Part shown: piece by piece, positions 32,100-40,402 of the stretch | Layout of the letters: every line of letters starts with the position of its first letter | Numbering within the stretch: position 1 is the stretch's first letter | Assembly (NCBI GenBank): GCA_910584205.1 | Contig: CAJUAA010000035.1 | Span: 1 to 44,091, forward strand | Length of the DNA stretch: 44,091 nt | Direction: 5' to 3' | Source: an uncultured Lachnospiraceae bacterium | GTDB lineage: Bacteria > Bacillota > Clostridia > Lachnospirales > Lachnospiraceae | Position numbers and translations under genes: made by a program | Notes under the pieces: generated by a model | The model's database searches: none | Told to the model about the DNA's origin: nothing | What the model saw: only the letters and a program-made list of their open reading frames with translations

Positions 32100-32788
32100 A
32101 ACTCCCACTCCTGTCCTTGATATTCCACCGGATGAACATGTTCCAGCATTCCCTGCAGATCCTTCTCTTTCCTGATTCTTCTGCACACCTCGTAATCACC
32201 CCAGAAATGCATGGGGAATACATGCTCCGCGTCCGTCTGTTCCAGAAAATACCGAAGCCCCAGGGAACAGGCGTCCGACAGCCGGGGATCCAGCGGCACA
32301 AAGGCGGCGTCAAAATACTGTCCGGACAGCCTGTCCACCTCCCGCTTATAATTGGCTGCCATATTGTTGTTCCACGCCTTATCCTCTCCTTCCCAGTGCC
32401 ACCAGTTCAGGTCTCCCGCATGGTAGATCCGTTTCCCTTCTGCCTCCACCACAAAGGCCACGCCCTGGTCCGTGGAGCGAAGCGTCCGGATACGCAGGCC
32501 TTTGATCTCATATTCCTCCCGAGCCTTCACGCTGTGGATCCATTCGCCCTTCTCCTCCGGCCGCAGGCGGACGTCTCTGGAAAGGATGTATTCCGCCTCC
32601 GGGTACTGCTCCCGCAGCTTCAGGATCTCCCTTTTGAAATGATCCTGATGGCTGTGGCTGTTCAGGAAAAAGACGCTGCAGCCGGCCGGCACCTCCGGTA
32701 TCCTTCCTTCGCCGTAATAATCAAACACCAGTACGCTTTTCTTCAGTTCCACGCAAAAGCTGCTGTGACAGATGAATGTTACTTTCAT
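32093..32788 (-). CDS. Metallo-beta-lactamase-fold hydrolase
   Basis: This 231-residue MBL-fold protein has the metal-binding motif SHSHQDHF (HxHxDH) near residue 43, Asp in HAGDLNWWHW, and a late His in HVFPMHFWGDY, so both metal sites look intact. The N-terminal ICHSSFCVELKKSVLVFDYY is the usual strand pair of the fold. Its substrate is unknown; it resembles the small UlaG-like or YycJ-like cytosolic MBL proteins only in the fold. The ATG at 32788 follows GGAAGGAGGCAGAT. It is transcribed from 32830-32858 and coupled to rnhA. Confidence 0.87.
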   Translation of the reverse strand: MKVTFICHSSFCVELKKSVLVFDYYGEGRIPEVPAGCSVFFLNSHSHQDHFKREILKLREQYPEAEYILSRDVRLRPEEKGEWIHSVKAREEYEIKGLRIRTLRSTDQGVAFVVEAEGKRIYHAGDLNWWHWEGEDKAWNNNMAANYKREVDRLSGQYFDAAFVPLDPRLSDACSLGLRYFLEQTDAEHVFPMHFWGDYEVCRRIRKEKDLQGMLEHVHPVEYQGQEWELC

Positions 32789-32806
32789 ATCTGCCTCCTT
32801 CCATAC

Positions 32807-32850
32807 AAAAAAGCAGTTCCTTCTGCTATAGTATAACAATCAGGAACTGC
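32807..32850 (-). terminator. Terminator of spoIVA, with the next promoter's -10 in its loop
   Basis: GCAGTTCCT and AGGAACTGC (32842-32850 with 32813-32821 on the minus strand) form a perfect 9-bp stem around a 20-base loop, followed by six T. It lies about 20 bases behind the spoIVA stop. Confidence 0.8.
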
Positions 32851-32858
32851 GAATTCAA
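32830..32858 (-). promoter_or_regulatory. Promoter of the MBL-rnhA operon
   Basis: Minus-strand TTGAAT (32858-32853), 17 bases, TATACT (32835-32830). The -10 lies in the loop of the spoIVA terminator and the spacer includes its first arm. Confidence 0.82.
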
Positions 32859-32869
32859 CCATATTTATT

Positions 32870-34360
32870 TTAAATGATGATGCACACCAGTCCTCCGCTG
32901 GAATCGTTCACGATCTTCTGCATGGTATCCTGCAGCTTCACCTGGCTCTCTTCTCCGATCTGGTACAGCTTGCTGCGGATCCCGTCCTCCACCAGCTCCT
33001 CTATGGTCTTTCCGAAGATGTTGATCTGCCAGATCCCTTCCTCCTGATTCCTTCCGTCCTGGATGTACTGGATCAGATCCTTTGCCTGCTCTTCATTGCC
33101 GACAATGGGCGCGATCTCTGTCTCAATATTGGCGCGGATCATATGTACGGACGGAGAGACGGAGCGGAGTTTCACCCCGTATTTGCCGCCCTGATGGATC
33201 AGTACCGGGTCATCCATGGTAATCTCATCCTTTTCCGGCAGGACCATGCCGTATCCCTTCTGGCGGACTGCGTCCATGGCTTTGATGACCTTGCCGTACT
33301 CCTTCTGCATGGCGGACAGTTCCCGAAGCTGTTCCATCAGGTCGTATTCATCCTGAAGCTCCATACCGGTCAGCTCGCTGAGCATCTGATAATAGCAGCT
33401 TTCCTCCATATCGATGGAATAGACCGCCGTCCCCGTATTCAGCGCCACCCGATCCAGCTTCATACGGCTGATAGAGGGCCCTTCGCAGCTCGTATCCGCC
33501 ATTCCGATGTCCCGCAGCACATGGAATTCTTCCATCATTTCCCGGACTTTCGTGATGATCTCCTGCTTGACCGGATGAGCCACCGGCAGCATCTCCACCC
33601 AGCGGGGCATATGGTATTCCACCTCGGTCAGCGGAAATTCCAGCAGCACCTGCTCCAGGATCATGCTGATGTCTTCCTTTTTCAGCTGCTCACAGTTTAC
33701 CGGGATTACCGGTATCTGGTATTTGCGGAACATCTCCTCCGACTGCTTCCGGACTGCGTCGCTGTAGGGCCTTGTGGTATTTAACAGGATGACAAAGGGC
33801 TTGCCCAGCGTCTTCAGCTCCGCGATGGTCCGCTCCTCCGACACCACATAGTTTTCCGCCGGTATATCCCCGAAGCTTCCGTCGCAGGTAACGACGATTC
33901 CAATGGTGGAATGGTCATGGATCACCTTGTGCGTTCCCAGTTCCGCCGCCTTTGTGAAGGGAACCTCCTCCCCGAACCAGGGCGTCTTCACCATGCGCTC
34001 CACGTCGTTTTCCAGATGCCCGCCGGCGCCCTCCACCATATAGCCCACGCAGTCGATCAGACGGATTTTCACCGGAATCTTTCCGCCCACATGGATCTCC
34101 ACTGCTTCCTTGGGGACAAATTTCGGCTCCGTCGTCATGATCGTCCTGCCCGCCGCCGACTGGGGAAGCTCGTCGGTAGCCCGCTCCCGTTCATGGGCGT
34201 CGTCCATATTCGGAAGGACCAGAAGATCCATAAACCGCTTGATGAACGTCGACTTTCCGGTGCGGACCGGTCCTACCACGCCTATATAGATCTCTCCTCC
34301 GGTTCTTTCTCTGATATCGTTGTATAGATGAAATTCTTTCTGATTCTGAATCGTTTCCAT
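32870..34360 (-). CDS. spoIVA: Stage IV sporulation protein A
   Basis: SpoIVA (496 aa; 492 in Bacillus subtilis) is the ATPase that polymerises on the forespore surface and forms the base of the spore coat. The N-terminus starts with IRERTGGEIYIGVVGPVRTG and the Walker A lysine is Lys36 in GPVRTGKST. The RLIDCVGYMVEGA block (Walker B) and WFGEEVPFTKAAELGT are conserved, as is a C-terminal end rich in hydrophobic residues (SSGGLVCIII) needed for membrane-side assembly. Presence of the gene marks the organism as an endospore former. The ribosome-binding site (GGGAGGGG, seven bases before ATG) is paired in a hairpin, described separately. A sigma-E promoter would be expected; I could not place one with confidence. 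Confidence 0.96.
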   Translation of the reverse strand: METIQNQKEFHLYNDIRERTGGEIYIGVVGPVRTGKSTFIKRFMDLLVLPNMDDAHERERATDELPQSAAGRTIMTTEPKFVPKEAVEIHVGGKIPVKIRLIDCVGYMVEGAGGHLENDVERMVKTPWFGEEVPFTKAAELGTHKVIHDHSTIGIVVTCDGSFGDIPAENYVVSEERTIAELKTLGKPFVILLNTTRPYSDAVRKQSEEMFRKYQIPVIPVNCEQLKKEDISMILEQVLLEFPLTEVEYHMPRWVEMLPVAHPVKQEIITKVREMMEEFHVLRDIGMADTSCEGPSISRMKLDRVALNTGTAVYSIDMEESCYYQMLSELTGMELQDEYDLMEQLRELSAMQKEYGKVIKAMDAVRQKGYGMVLPEKDEITMDDPVLIHQGGKYGVKLRSVSPSVHMIRANIETEIAPIVGNEEQAKDLIQYIQDGRNQEEGIWQINIFGKTIEELVEDGIRSKLYQIGEESQVKLQDTMQKIVNDSSGGLVCIII

Positions 34361-34367
34361 AAGAATA

Positions 34368-34401
34368 CCCCTCCCGTATTTGTTCTAATATATGGGAGGG
34401 G
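34368..34401 (-). promoter_or_regulatory. Hairpin that hides the spoIVA ribosome-binding site
   Basis: On the minus strand CCCCTCCC (34401-34394), an 18-base A/T-rich loop, then GGGAGGGG (34375-34368), which is the only ribosome-binding site of spoIVA. The perfect 8-bp, G/C-rich stem should block translation unless opened. Confidence 0.7.
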
Positions 34402-34488
34402 ACGTCTTTTTATTCTTATAAAGTTTCTCATCCGTCTGATTCGAAGATTCCGGCGGAATTTCTGTATGTTTTTCCTGTGCTGTACGTA

Positions 34489-35697
34489 TCACAGAAGCGC
34501 TTCCAGTTCCTTTCTGATCTCTCCTATGAACTCCCGGGAATTCAGTACCGTGACATCGGAAAGCTCCGTAATCAGCGCCAGGTCCTTTGTCATCCTGCCG
34601 CTCTCGATAGTGCGGACGGACGCCTGCTCCAGCAGGTCCGCGAACCGTACCAGTCCGGACAGCTGATCCAGATCTCCGCGCTTTCTCAGGGCGCCGGTCC
34701 ACGCAAAGATCGTCGCCATGGGATTCGTGGATGTCTCCTGTCCCTTCCTATGCTGGTAATAATGTCTCTGAACCGTTCCATGGGCCGCTTCATACTCATA
34801 GTATCCCTGCGGAGACACCAGCACGGAAGTCATCATGGCAAGGGAACCAAAGGCCGTAGCCACCAGGTCGCTCATCACATCACCGTCATAGTTTTTGCAT
34901 GCCCAGATAAAACCGCCCTCTGATTTCACCACGCGGGCAATGGCGTCGTCAATGAGCGTATAAAAATAGGTAAGCCCCGCCTCTTCAAACGATACCCGAT
35001 ACTCTTTTTCATAGATTTCTTCAAACAGATCCTTAAAATGATGGTCATATTTCTTGGAAATCGTATCTTTTGCCGCAAACCACAGATCCTGATGGGTAGC
35101 AAGCGCATACTGGAAGCAGCTTCTGGCAAAGCTTTCGATGGAGCTGTCCAGGTTGTGCATGCCCTGTACGATTCCTGCACCCTGAAACTGATGGACCAGC
35201 TCCGTGGACACCGTACCGTCCTGGGCCGTATAGACCAGTTCTACTTTCCCCGGCCCCGGAATCACCATCTCGGATCCCTTGTATACGTCTCCATATGCGT
35301 GACGCGCCAGGGTAATGGGCTTTTTCCAGGTCTTTACATAGGGCTCGATCCCCTTCACGATGATGGGCGCCCGGAACACAGTTCCGTCCAGAATGGCGCG
35401 GATGGTCCCGTTGGGGCTCTTCCACATCTCCTTTAAGCCGTATTCCTCCACCCGCGCTGCGTTGGGCGTGATGGTCGCGCATTTTACCGCCACACCGTAT
35501 TTTCTGGTCGCCTCTGCGGCGTCCACAGTCACCTGATCGCCGGTCTCGTCCCTTTTCTGAAGGCCCAGGTCATAATATTCGGTCTTCAGGTCCACAAACG
35601 GCAGAATCAGCTCCTCCTTAATCATGCCCCAGAGAATCCGGGTCATCTCGTCCCCGTCCATCTCCACCAGCGGTGTGGTCATCGTTATTTTTTCCAT
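34489..35697 (-). CDS. icd: Isocitrate dehydrogenase (NADP)
   Basis: The enzyme (402 aa) oxidises isocitrate to 2-oxoglutarate. It is of the NADP type otherwise known from eukaryotes and some bacteria: VEMDGDEMTRILW at residues 11-23, KSPNGTIRAILDGTVFR (substrate-binding Ser-Asn-Arg region) near 93, and IDDAIARVVKSEGGFIWACK with the metal-binding Asp and NYDGDVMSDLVA near 250-280. The C-terminal YEYEAAHGTVQRHYY is the cofactor site. It is the third gene of an operon with (Re)-citrate synthase and a GntR regulator, so its job is probably glutamate supply rather than a full cycle. No aconitase is in the window. Confidence 0.95.
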   Translation of the reverse strand: MEKITMTTPLVEMDGDEMTRILWGMIKEELILPFVDLKTEYYDLGLQKRDETGDQVTVDAAEATRKYGVAVKCATITPNAARVEEYGLKEMWKSPNGTIRAILDGTVFRAPIIVKGIEPYVKTWKKPITLARHAYGDVYKGSEMVIPGPGKVELVYTAQDGTVSTELVHQFQGAGIVQGMHNLDSSIESFARSCFQYALATHQDLWFAAKDTISKKYDHHFKDLFEEIYEKEYRVSFEEAGLTYFYTLIDDAIARVVKSEGGFIWACKNYDGDVMSDLVATAFGSLAMMTSVLVSPQGYYEYEAAHGTVQRHYYQHRKGQETSTNPMATIFAWTGALRKRGDLDQLSGLVRFADLLEQASVRTIESGRMTKDLALITELSDVTVLNSREFIGEIRKELEALL

Positions 35698-35721
35698 ATG
35701 CTCTCCTCTCTGTTCCGATCG

Positions 35722-36402
35722 CTATAATATTTTTTCCAGTCCGTATACCTGGATGCTCTCAATGGTATGCCTCACATGCTCCCGCGCCAGCTCCTCCGCC
35801 CGGTCGGCGTCCCGGGCGCGGACCGCCTCGAAGATCGCCCGGTGCTCTTCTGTGGATTTGACCGAACGGCCCTGGGACGCGATGGACGCTTTCCTCACTT
35901 TTTTTACATAATCGTGGAAGTCCGACAGTACATGGTTCAGGATCCGGCTGTTGGACGCGCTGTACAGCTGCTCGTGAAACAGGCTGTCCAGCTCGTAGAG
36001 CTTCTCATAATTTCCCTTTCTGGTATGATACTCCGATAGACAGAGCGTCTCTTCCAGATCTTCCAGCTGCTCCTCCGTGATGTACTCCGTCGCCCATCTG
36101 GCGCAGGTCCCTTCCAACATGGAACGGATCGCGTAGATGTCCTGCACATCTTTTGCCGTAATCATATTCACGTACGCGCCCCGGTTGGGAATGATCTTCA
36201 CCAGCCCCTCCAGCTCCAGCTGGCGGAGCGCCTCTCTCACCGGAGTCCTGCTGACTCCCAGCTCGGCGCCGATGGCAGTCTCTTTCAGCTCCGTGTTCTG
36301 CTGATATCTGCCGTTCAGGATGTCTTCCCGGATTTTCTCATACACTTTTCCACGTAGGGAATACCGGTCCCGGCTTTCCTGAGACTCCTGTTTTCCGCTC
36401 AT
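35722..36402 (-). CDS. GntR (FadR/FCD) regulator of the citrate synthase-icd operon
   Basis: This 226-residue regulator has the winged helix YSLRGKVYEKIREDILNGRY and the recognition helix in LGVSRTPVREALRQLELEG, followed by NRGAYVNMIT. The complete FCD domain (VQDIYAIRSMLEGTCARWA, LDSLFHEQLYSASNS, STEEHRAIFEAV) has the Asp and His residues of the usual metal site. It lies six bases after the citrate synthase gene and 24 before icd, so it most likely regulates this operon through the TTGTATACAA palindrome in front of it. FCD effectors are usually carboxylic acids; citrate, isocitrate or 2-oxoglutarate are reasonable guesses. Confidence 0.9.
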   Translation of the reverse strand: MSGKQESQESRDRYSLRGKVYEKIREDILNGRYQQNTELKETAIGAELGVSRTPVREALRQLELEGLVKIIPNRGAYVNMITAKDVQDIYAIRSMLEGTCARWATEYITEEQLEDLEETLCLSEYHTRKGNYEKLYELDSLFHEQLYSASNSRILNHVLSDFHDYVKKVRKASIASQGRSVKSTEEHRAIFEAVRARDADRAEELAREHVRHTIESIQVYGLEKIL

Positions 36403-36408
36403 TGCCTC

Positions 36409-37812
36409 TTACGCCTCCTGTACGATCTGGACTCCTGTTTTCTCACATGCGTCCTGAATCACAACCAGAAGCTCTTCGTCGGTCAGGACCGTCACGCGTC
36501 CGCTCTCATATTCGTTGTCTACCCATGCCTTCACCATATGTATCAGCTCGGAATTCTTGTCCAGCGCGCGGTCGTCCTTCAGGCCGAAATAGGTATTGAT
36601 CCAGTGAGCGATCCCTGCCAGTCCCGATGTGTTGGACACAGACACCAGCGCCGGACGCTTCAGAAATTTCTCCGTGTCGAAGATATTGTAGATCTCTTCG
36701 TTCTTCAGCAGGCCGTCGGCGTGGATGCCAGCCCGCGTCACGTTGAAGTTCTTTCCTACAAACGGAGTTCTGGAAGGTACCCGGTAACCGATCTCCTTCT
36801 CATAATATTCCGCCAGATCCGTGATGATCGTGGTATCCATACCGTCCAGCGTACCGCGGAGCTGCGCATATTCGAACACCATCGCCTCCAGCGGCGTATT
36901 GCCGGTGCGCTCGCCGATTCCGAACAGCGAACAGTTGACGCCCGACGCCCCGTACAGCCATGCCGTAGTAGAATTGCTGACCGCCTTGTAAAAATCATTG
37001 TGGCCGTGCCACTCGATCAGCTCCGACGGAAATCCCGCATGCACCTGGATGCCGTAGATGATGCCCGGCACGGAACGGGGGATCACCGCTCCCGGATAAT
37101 TAACGCCGTAGCCCATCGTATCGCAGCAGCGGACCTTGATCGGAATATTATAATAGTCCATCATGTTCCGCAGCTCCAGACAGAACGGGATCACATAGCC
37201 ATAGATATCGGCTCTCGTGATATCCTCCAGATGGCATCTGGGGCTGATGCCCGTCTCCAGACAGTCGCGCACAATATTCAAATAATGCTGCATAGCCTCC
37301 CGTCTGCTCTTCTTCATTTTATAAAAAATATGGTAGTCAGAACAGCTCACCAGGATTCCGGTCTCCTTCATTCCCAGATCCTTTACCAGCTGAAAATCCT
37401 CCCTGCTGGCACGGATCCAGCTGGTCACTTCCGGAAACTTATAGCCCTTCTCCATACATTGATATACGGCATCTCTGTCCTTTTTACTGTACAGGAAAAA
37501 TTCCGACTGCCGGATCAGCCCTTTCGGCCCTCCCAGCCTGTGAAAATAATCATATATGGTCACGATCTGTTCCGTTGAATAAGGCGCCCTTGACTGCTGC
37601 CCGTCACGAAATGTGGTGTCGGTAATCCAGATCTCATCCGGCATATGGTGGGGCACGATCCGATCATTAAAAGCAATCTTCGGGATCTCCGTATAAGGAT
37701 ACAGATTCCGGAACGTGTTCGGATACTCCACGTCCACCAGCGGATACATGTGCTCTTCCAGCTGCAGCAGGTTGGTGTGTCTGTCAAAATGAACCGCTCT
37801 GTTACTATCCAT
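36409..37812 (-). CDS. (Re)-citrate synthase-like enzyme of the HMGL/DRE-TIM family
   Basis: This 467-residue enzyme belongs to the isopropylmalate/homocitrate synthase superfamily. The active-site motif is ITDTTFRDGQQSRAPYS, with metal-binding IEWHGHNDFYKA and the late FGIGERTGNTPLEAM. It lacks the leucine-binding C-terminal domain. Length, the long N-terminal lead and the coupling to icd match the (Re)-citrate synthase first known from Clostridium kluyveri, which replaces ordinary citrate synthase in many anaerobes. Two ATGs follow AGGAGA; the second, at 37812, has better spacing. A homocitrate synthase is the main alternative, but there is no lysine or nif context. Confidence 0.85.
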   Translation of the reverse strand: MDSNRAVHFDRHTNLLQLEEHMYPLVDVEYPNTFRNLYPYTEIPKIAFNDRIVPHHMPDEIWITDTTFRDGQQSRAPYSTEQIVTIYDYFHRLGGPKGLIRQSEFFLYSKKDRDAVYQCMEKGYKFPEVTSWIRASREDFQLVKDLGMKETGILVSCSDYHIFYKMKKSRREAMQHYLNIVRDCLETGISPRCHLEDITRADIYGYVIPFCLELRNMMDYYNIPIKVRCCDTMGYGVNYPGAVIPRSVPGIIYGIQVHAGFPSELIEWHGHNDFYKAVSNSTTAWLYGASGVNCSLFGIGERTGNTPLEAMVFEYAQLRGTLDGMDTTIITDLAEYYEKEIGYRVPSRTPFVGKNFNVTRAGIHADGLLKNEEIYNIFDTEKFLKRPALVSVSNTSGLAGIAHWINTYFGLKDDRALDKNSELIHMVKAWVDNEYESGRVTVLTDEELLVVIQDACEKTGVQIVQEA

Positions 37813-37834
37813 CATTCTCTCCTCATTTTGTATT

Positions 37835-37846
37835 ATTGTATACAAT
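37835..37846. promoter_or_regulatory. Palindromic operator before the citrate synthase operon
   Basis: ATTGTATACAAT is a perfect 12-bp palindrome between promoter and start codon. A further GTATAC lies at 37855-37860, next to the expected transcription start. Sites of this shape (TTGTnnACAA) suit FCD-type GntR regulators, and such a gene is second in the operon. Confidence 0.7.
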
Positions 37847-37860
37847 CAAATGTCGTATAC

Positions 37861-37888
37861 ATTTTAACACGTTTCTGATGGTTGTCAA
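37861..37888 (-). promoter_or_regulatory. Promoter of the citrate synthase-gntR-icd operon
   Basis: Minus-strand TTGACA (37888-37883), 16 bases, TAAAAT (37866-37861). Confidence 0.82.
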
Positions 37889-37934
37889 GCGAATTTCAAA
37901 ACACGGTCCGGCGTCCGGCAGTCGCTCCCGCCGC

Positions 37935-38867
37935 TTAGACTGAAAAAAGCATTTCGTACAGGGCCGCCATGGCCGGCATGGTCGCCAGACAGAGCAGCGT
38001 CGTCAGGATGTTGACCTGCCCGGCATATTCCGCGTCCTCACCGTAGACCTGCGACATCTGCATGACGGAGGTGGAAACCGCCGAAGTGGCGGCAATAAAA
38101 CAGATGAAGAGCAGCGTCGGCGCTGCGGGCATCAGCCCTGCCGCCCCGCTCAGACGGATGCCGGACAGCACCGCCAGCGGAAACACCACGACTCTGAGGA
38201 CGCTCACCAGATACACACGCTGATTCCGAAGTACCTTCCGCAGGTCCACATTGCCCATCACCATTCCGATGGAGATCATTCCCAGGGGAGCCAGCATGGA
38301 ACCCACCAGCCCCATGGTATCCTTTATGGTTTCCGGAATCCTGATCCCTCCCAGGAACATGAACGTCCCCGCCAGGATCGCGGCAATATTGATATTGAAC
38401 AGGATCTTTTTCCAGTCGATCCCCTGCTCCCTGCAGATCAGATGCTTTCCGTGGGTCCACAGAAAAATCAGCTGCACCGACATATTGGCGCTGGCGTACA
38501 GCACCCACTCCTCGCCGAACACCGCCAGCACCAGCGGAAGGATCATATTGCCGGCATTGGAATAGACCGCCGACGCCTTCTCCACCCCGCTCAGATTCAA
38601 CACTCTTCCCAGAAACACCGCCAGCAGGATCATCAGAAGATGGTTCAGGACCGCAGCGCAAAAGACAAACAGCAGGCCCTGCACGTTCTCGGATGTCGCC
38701 TCCATCTGAAAGGAATGAAGGATCGCACAGGGCAGAATCAGATAGACCGACAGTACCGACAGGATCCGGCTGTCCTCCGCTTTCAATATGTTACGTTTTA
38801 CGATCAGAAAACCTGCCAGCATCATCAGCACATATTTTATGATCTGTTTCAAAATCAGTAATCCCAT
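37935..38867 (-). CDS. AEC-family (auxin efflux carrier-type) transporter
   Basis: This 310-residue integral membrane protein has about ten hydrophobic segments in two halves. Family features are SVLSVYLILPCAILHSF near residue 38, the SNAGNMILPLVLAVFGEEWV block near 103 (crossover of the first half) and FICFIAATSAVSTSVMQMSQ near 255 with the second-half repeat. Bacterial AEC proteins move malate, malonate, other carboxylates or amino acids. It lies behind the citrate synthase operon promoter on the same strand but points away from that operon, so a link to citrate metabolism is only suggestive. Confidence 0.88.
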   Translation of the reverse strand: MGLLILKQIIKYVLMMLAGFLIVKRNILKAEDSRILSVLSVYLILPCAILHSFQMEATSENVQGLLFVFCAAVLNHLLMILLAVFLGRVLNLSGVEKASAVYSNAGNMILPLVLAVFGEEWVLYASANMSVQLIFLWTHGKHLICREQGIDWKKILFNINIAAILAGTFMFLGGIRIPETIKDTMGLVGSMLAPLGMISIGMVMGNVDLRKVLRNQRVYLVSVLRVVVFPLAVLSGIRLSGAAGLMPAAPTLLFICFIAATSAVSTSVMQMSQVYGEDAEYAGQVNILTTLLCLATMPAMAALYEMLFSV

Positions 38868-38909
38868 TTGTTTTTTACTCCATACGCTTTTTCCCGCGTA
38901 ACTGCCCTC

Positions 38910-40253
38910 TTATACCGGATACGCCCTGTTCAAATATCGTCTTAACAGAAACATACAGAAATACGGAAATGTATAAATCCCGTTCTCATATCCGATATTC
39001 CCTCCGGTGAATTTTATCCCGTAATGAATGTCTTCATATTTATCAGAAGCAATCAGGGTTCTCAATGATTTCGCCCTGCCGCTTTTGGCCTTTACCTCGA
39101 TCGGAATCAGGTTCCGCGCGGTTCGTACAAAAAAGTCTTCCTCCAGCGTCGAGTCCTCTCTCTTATAATAATACAGGCCGTAACCGCTTTTGGTAAGCGC
39201 CTCTCCAACCACATTCTCGTAAAGCGCTCCTTTGTAAACGCCCAGATTCCGGTTTGCCCGCAGATCCTCCTGCGCCTCTTCGTCCAGCATGGCCACCAGA
39301 AGCCCGCTGTCGGCAAAATAAATCTTATATTTCGTCTCATCAAAATTGTCTTTCAGAGGAAGCTCCGGATAATTCATACAATAACAGACGTTGACCATCC
39401 TCGCGTCCGACAGCCATTCGATACAGCCCCGGTAATCTTTAAATCTGGCGCCGGACGCCACCTTTGAAATCTGAAATTTCTTATTGTCCTTCGCAAGCTG
39501 CAGCGGGATCCGGCGAAAGACATTCAGTATCCTTGCCTGATCCATCCCCTCCGCGTACTTTCTTACATCCTCTTCATAATCTGCCAGCAGCTGTCTCTGG
39601 ATCTGCAGAGAGCCTTCAAAGGTCCCTTTTACAATGTACTCTCTGAGTACCGCCGGCATCCCGCCCAGAATGCAGTAATCCAGAAACAGTCCATGGCAGA
39701 CGGACAGTTCCGCATCATTCAACGCGGTAAGATTTACCATATGCTCCAGCAGGTCTTCCGCAAAACCGTCCTCATATCCTTTTGCCCACAGAAATTCCTC
39801 AAAGTCAAAAGAATACATCTCGCAGTCTTCCTTATATCCAACGCTGTTGCTCTCGATCCTGCTGTAATGAATGCCCAGCATGGAACCGCTGCAGATCACA
39901 TCAAACCGTCCATCCTGACAAAAAAATTTCAGCGCCGTCGCTATCTCCGGAAATTCCTGCAGTTCGTCAAAAAACAGCAGCGTCTTTCCCTCTGTAAACT
40001 GTTTTGACGGATCCATACGGGAAATATTTTTTATCAAATCAGAGGTCCTGTATCCATCCGCTGTTATCAGCCTGTATTTCGGCTCTTCTACAAAATTGAT
40101 CTCAACCACATTGTCATAGTATTCGGCCCCGAATCTTCTGATGGATTCCGTCTTGCCCACCTGTCTTGGACCTTTTACCACAAGCGGCTTTCTGTCCGGG
40201 TTCTGTTTCCACTCCCTTAGAAATCCGTCAATCTTCCTTTTCAGATAAATCAT
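38910..40253 (-). CDS. AAA-type ATPase with DUF4143
   Basis: This 447-residue protein has an N-terminal ATPase (Walker A VVKGPRQVGKTESIRRF near residue 25, Walker B LLFFDELQEFPEI near 90) and a C-terminal DUF4143 region (YCMNYPELPLKDN, YKIYFADSGLLVAML, LYENVVGEAL, then the nuclease-like IPIEVKAKSGRAKSL). The E-V-K in that last block is the PD-(D/E)XK-type core seen in this family. Such ATPases are abundant and mostly of unknown role; some are defence- or mobile-element-related. ATG at 40253 has GGGAGGTGTCCGC before it. Phased A-tract repeats precede it. Confidence 0.88.
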   Translation of the reverse strand: MIYLKRKIDGFLREWKQNPDRKPLVVKGPRQVGKTESIRRFGAEYYDNVVEINFVEEPKYRLITADGYRTSDLIKNISRMDPSKQFTEGKTLLFFDELQEFPEIATALKFFCQDGRFDVICSGSMLGIHYSRIESNSVGYKEDCEMYSFDFEEFLWAKGYEDGFAEDLLEHMVNLTALNDAELSVCHGLFLDYCILGGMPAVLREYIVKGTFEGSLQIQRQLLADYEEDVRKYAEGMDQARILNVFRRIPLQLAKDNKKFQISKVASGARFKDYRGCIEWLSDARMVNVCYCMNYPELPLKDNFDETKYKIYFADSGLLVAMLDEEAQEDLRANRNLGVYKGALYENVVGEALTKSGYGLYYYKREDSTLEEDFFVRTARNLIPIEVKAKSGRAKSLRTLIASDKYEDIHYGIKFTGGNIGYENGIYTFPYFCMFLLRRYLNRAYPV

Positions 40254-40317
40254 GCGGACACCTCCCTCACGTTCTGTAATCAATATATGCGAAAATCTCT
40301 GAAAATACAACCGAATT

Positions 40318-40402
40318 ACAAAAAAATGAGGGAATTATGCAAGGTTTTTACAAAAAAACGAGCGAATTATTCTGTATACACAACAAAAAAATGAGCGAAT
40401 CA
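40318..40402 (-). repeat. Three 20-bp A-tract repeats at a 32-33 bp period
   Basis: ACAAAAAAATGAGGGAATTA (40318-40337), ACAAAAAAACGAGCGAATTA (40350-40369) and ACAAAAAAATGAGCGAATCA (40383-40402). Each has exactly seven A followed by a GAGNGAAT block. Starts are 32 and 33 bases apart, about three helical turns. They lie between the oxidoreductase and ATPase genes; the last runs into the oxidoreductase stop codon. Confidence 0.85.

Noticed and set aside
34402..34480. Sigma-E promoter of spoIVA near CATACAGA
   Set aside because: The -10-like CATACAGA is attractive, but I could not find a -35 at the right distance.
36538..37578. Plus-strand reading frames opposite citrate synthase and, further on, opposite the pyrophosphatase (42101-43039)
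   Set aside because: Both lie wholly inside well-supported minus-strand genes and lack ribosome-binding sites and known motifs.
40318..40402. Possible mini-CRISPR
   Set aside because: Only three units with 12-13 bp between them, too short for spacers, and no cas genes.
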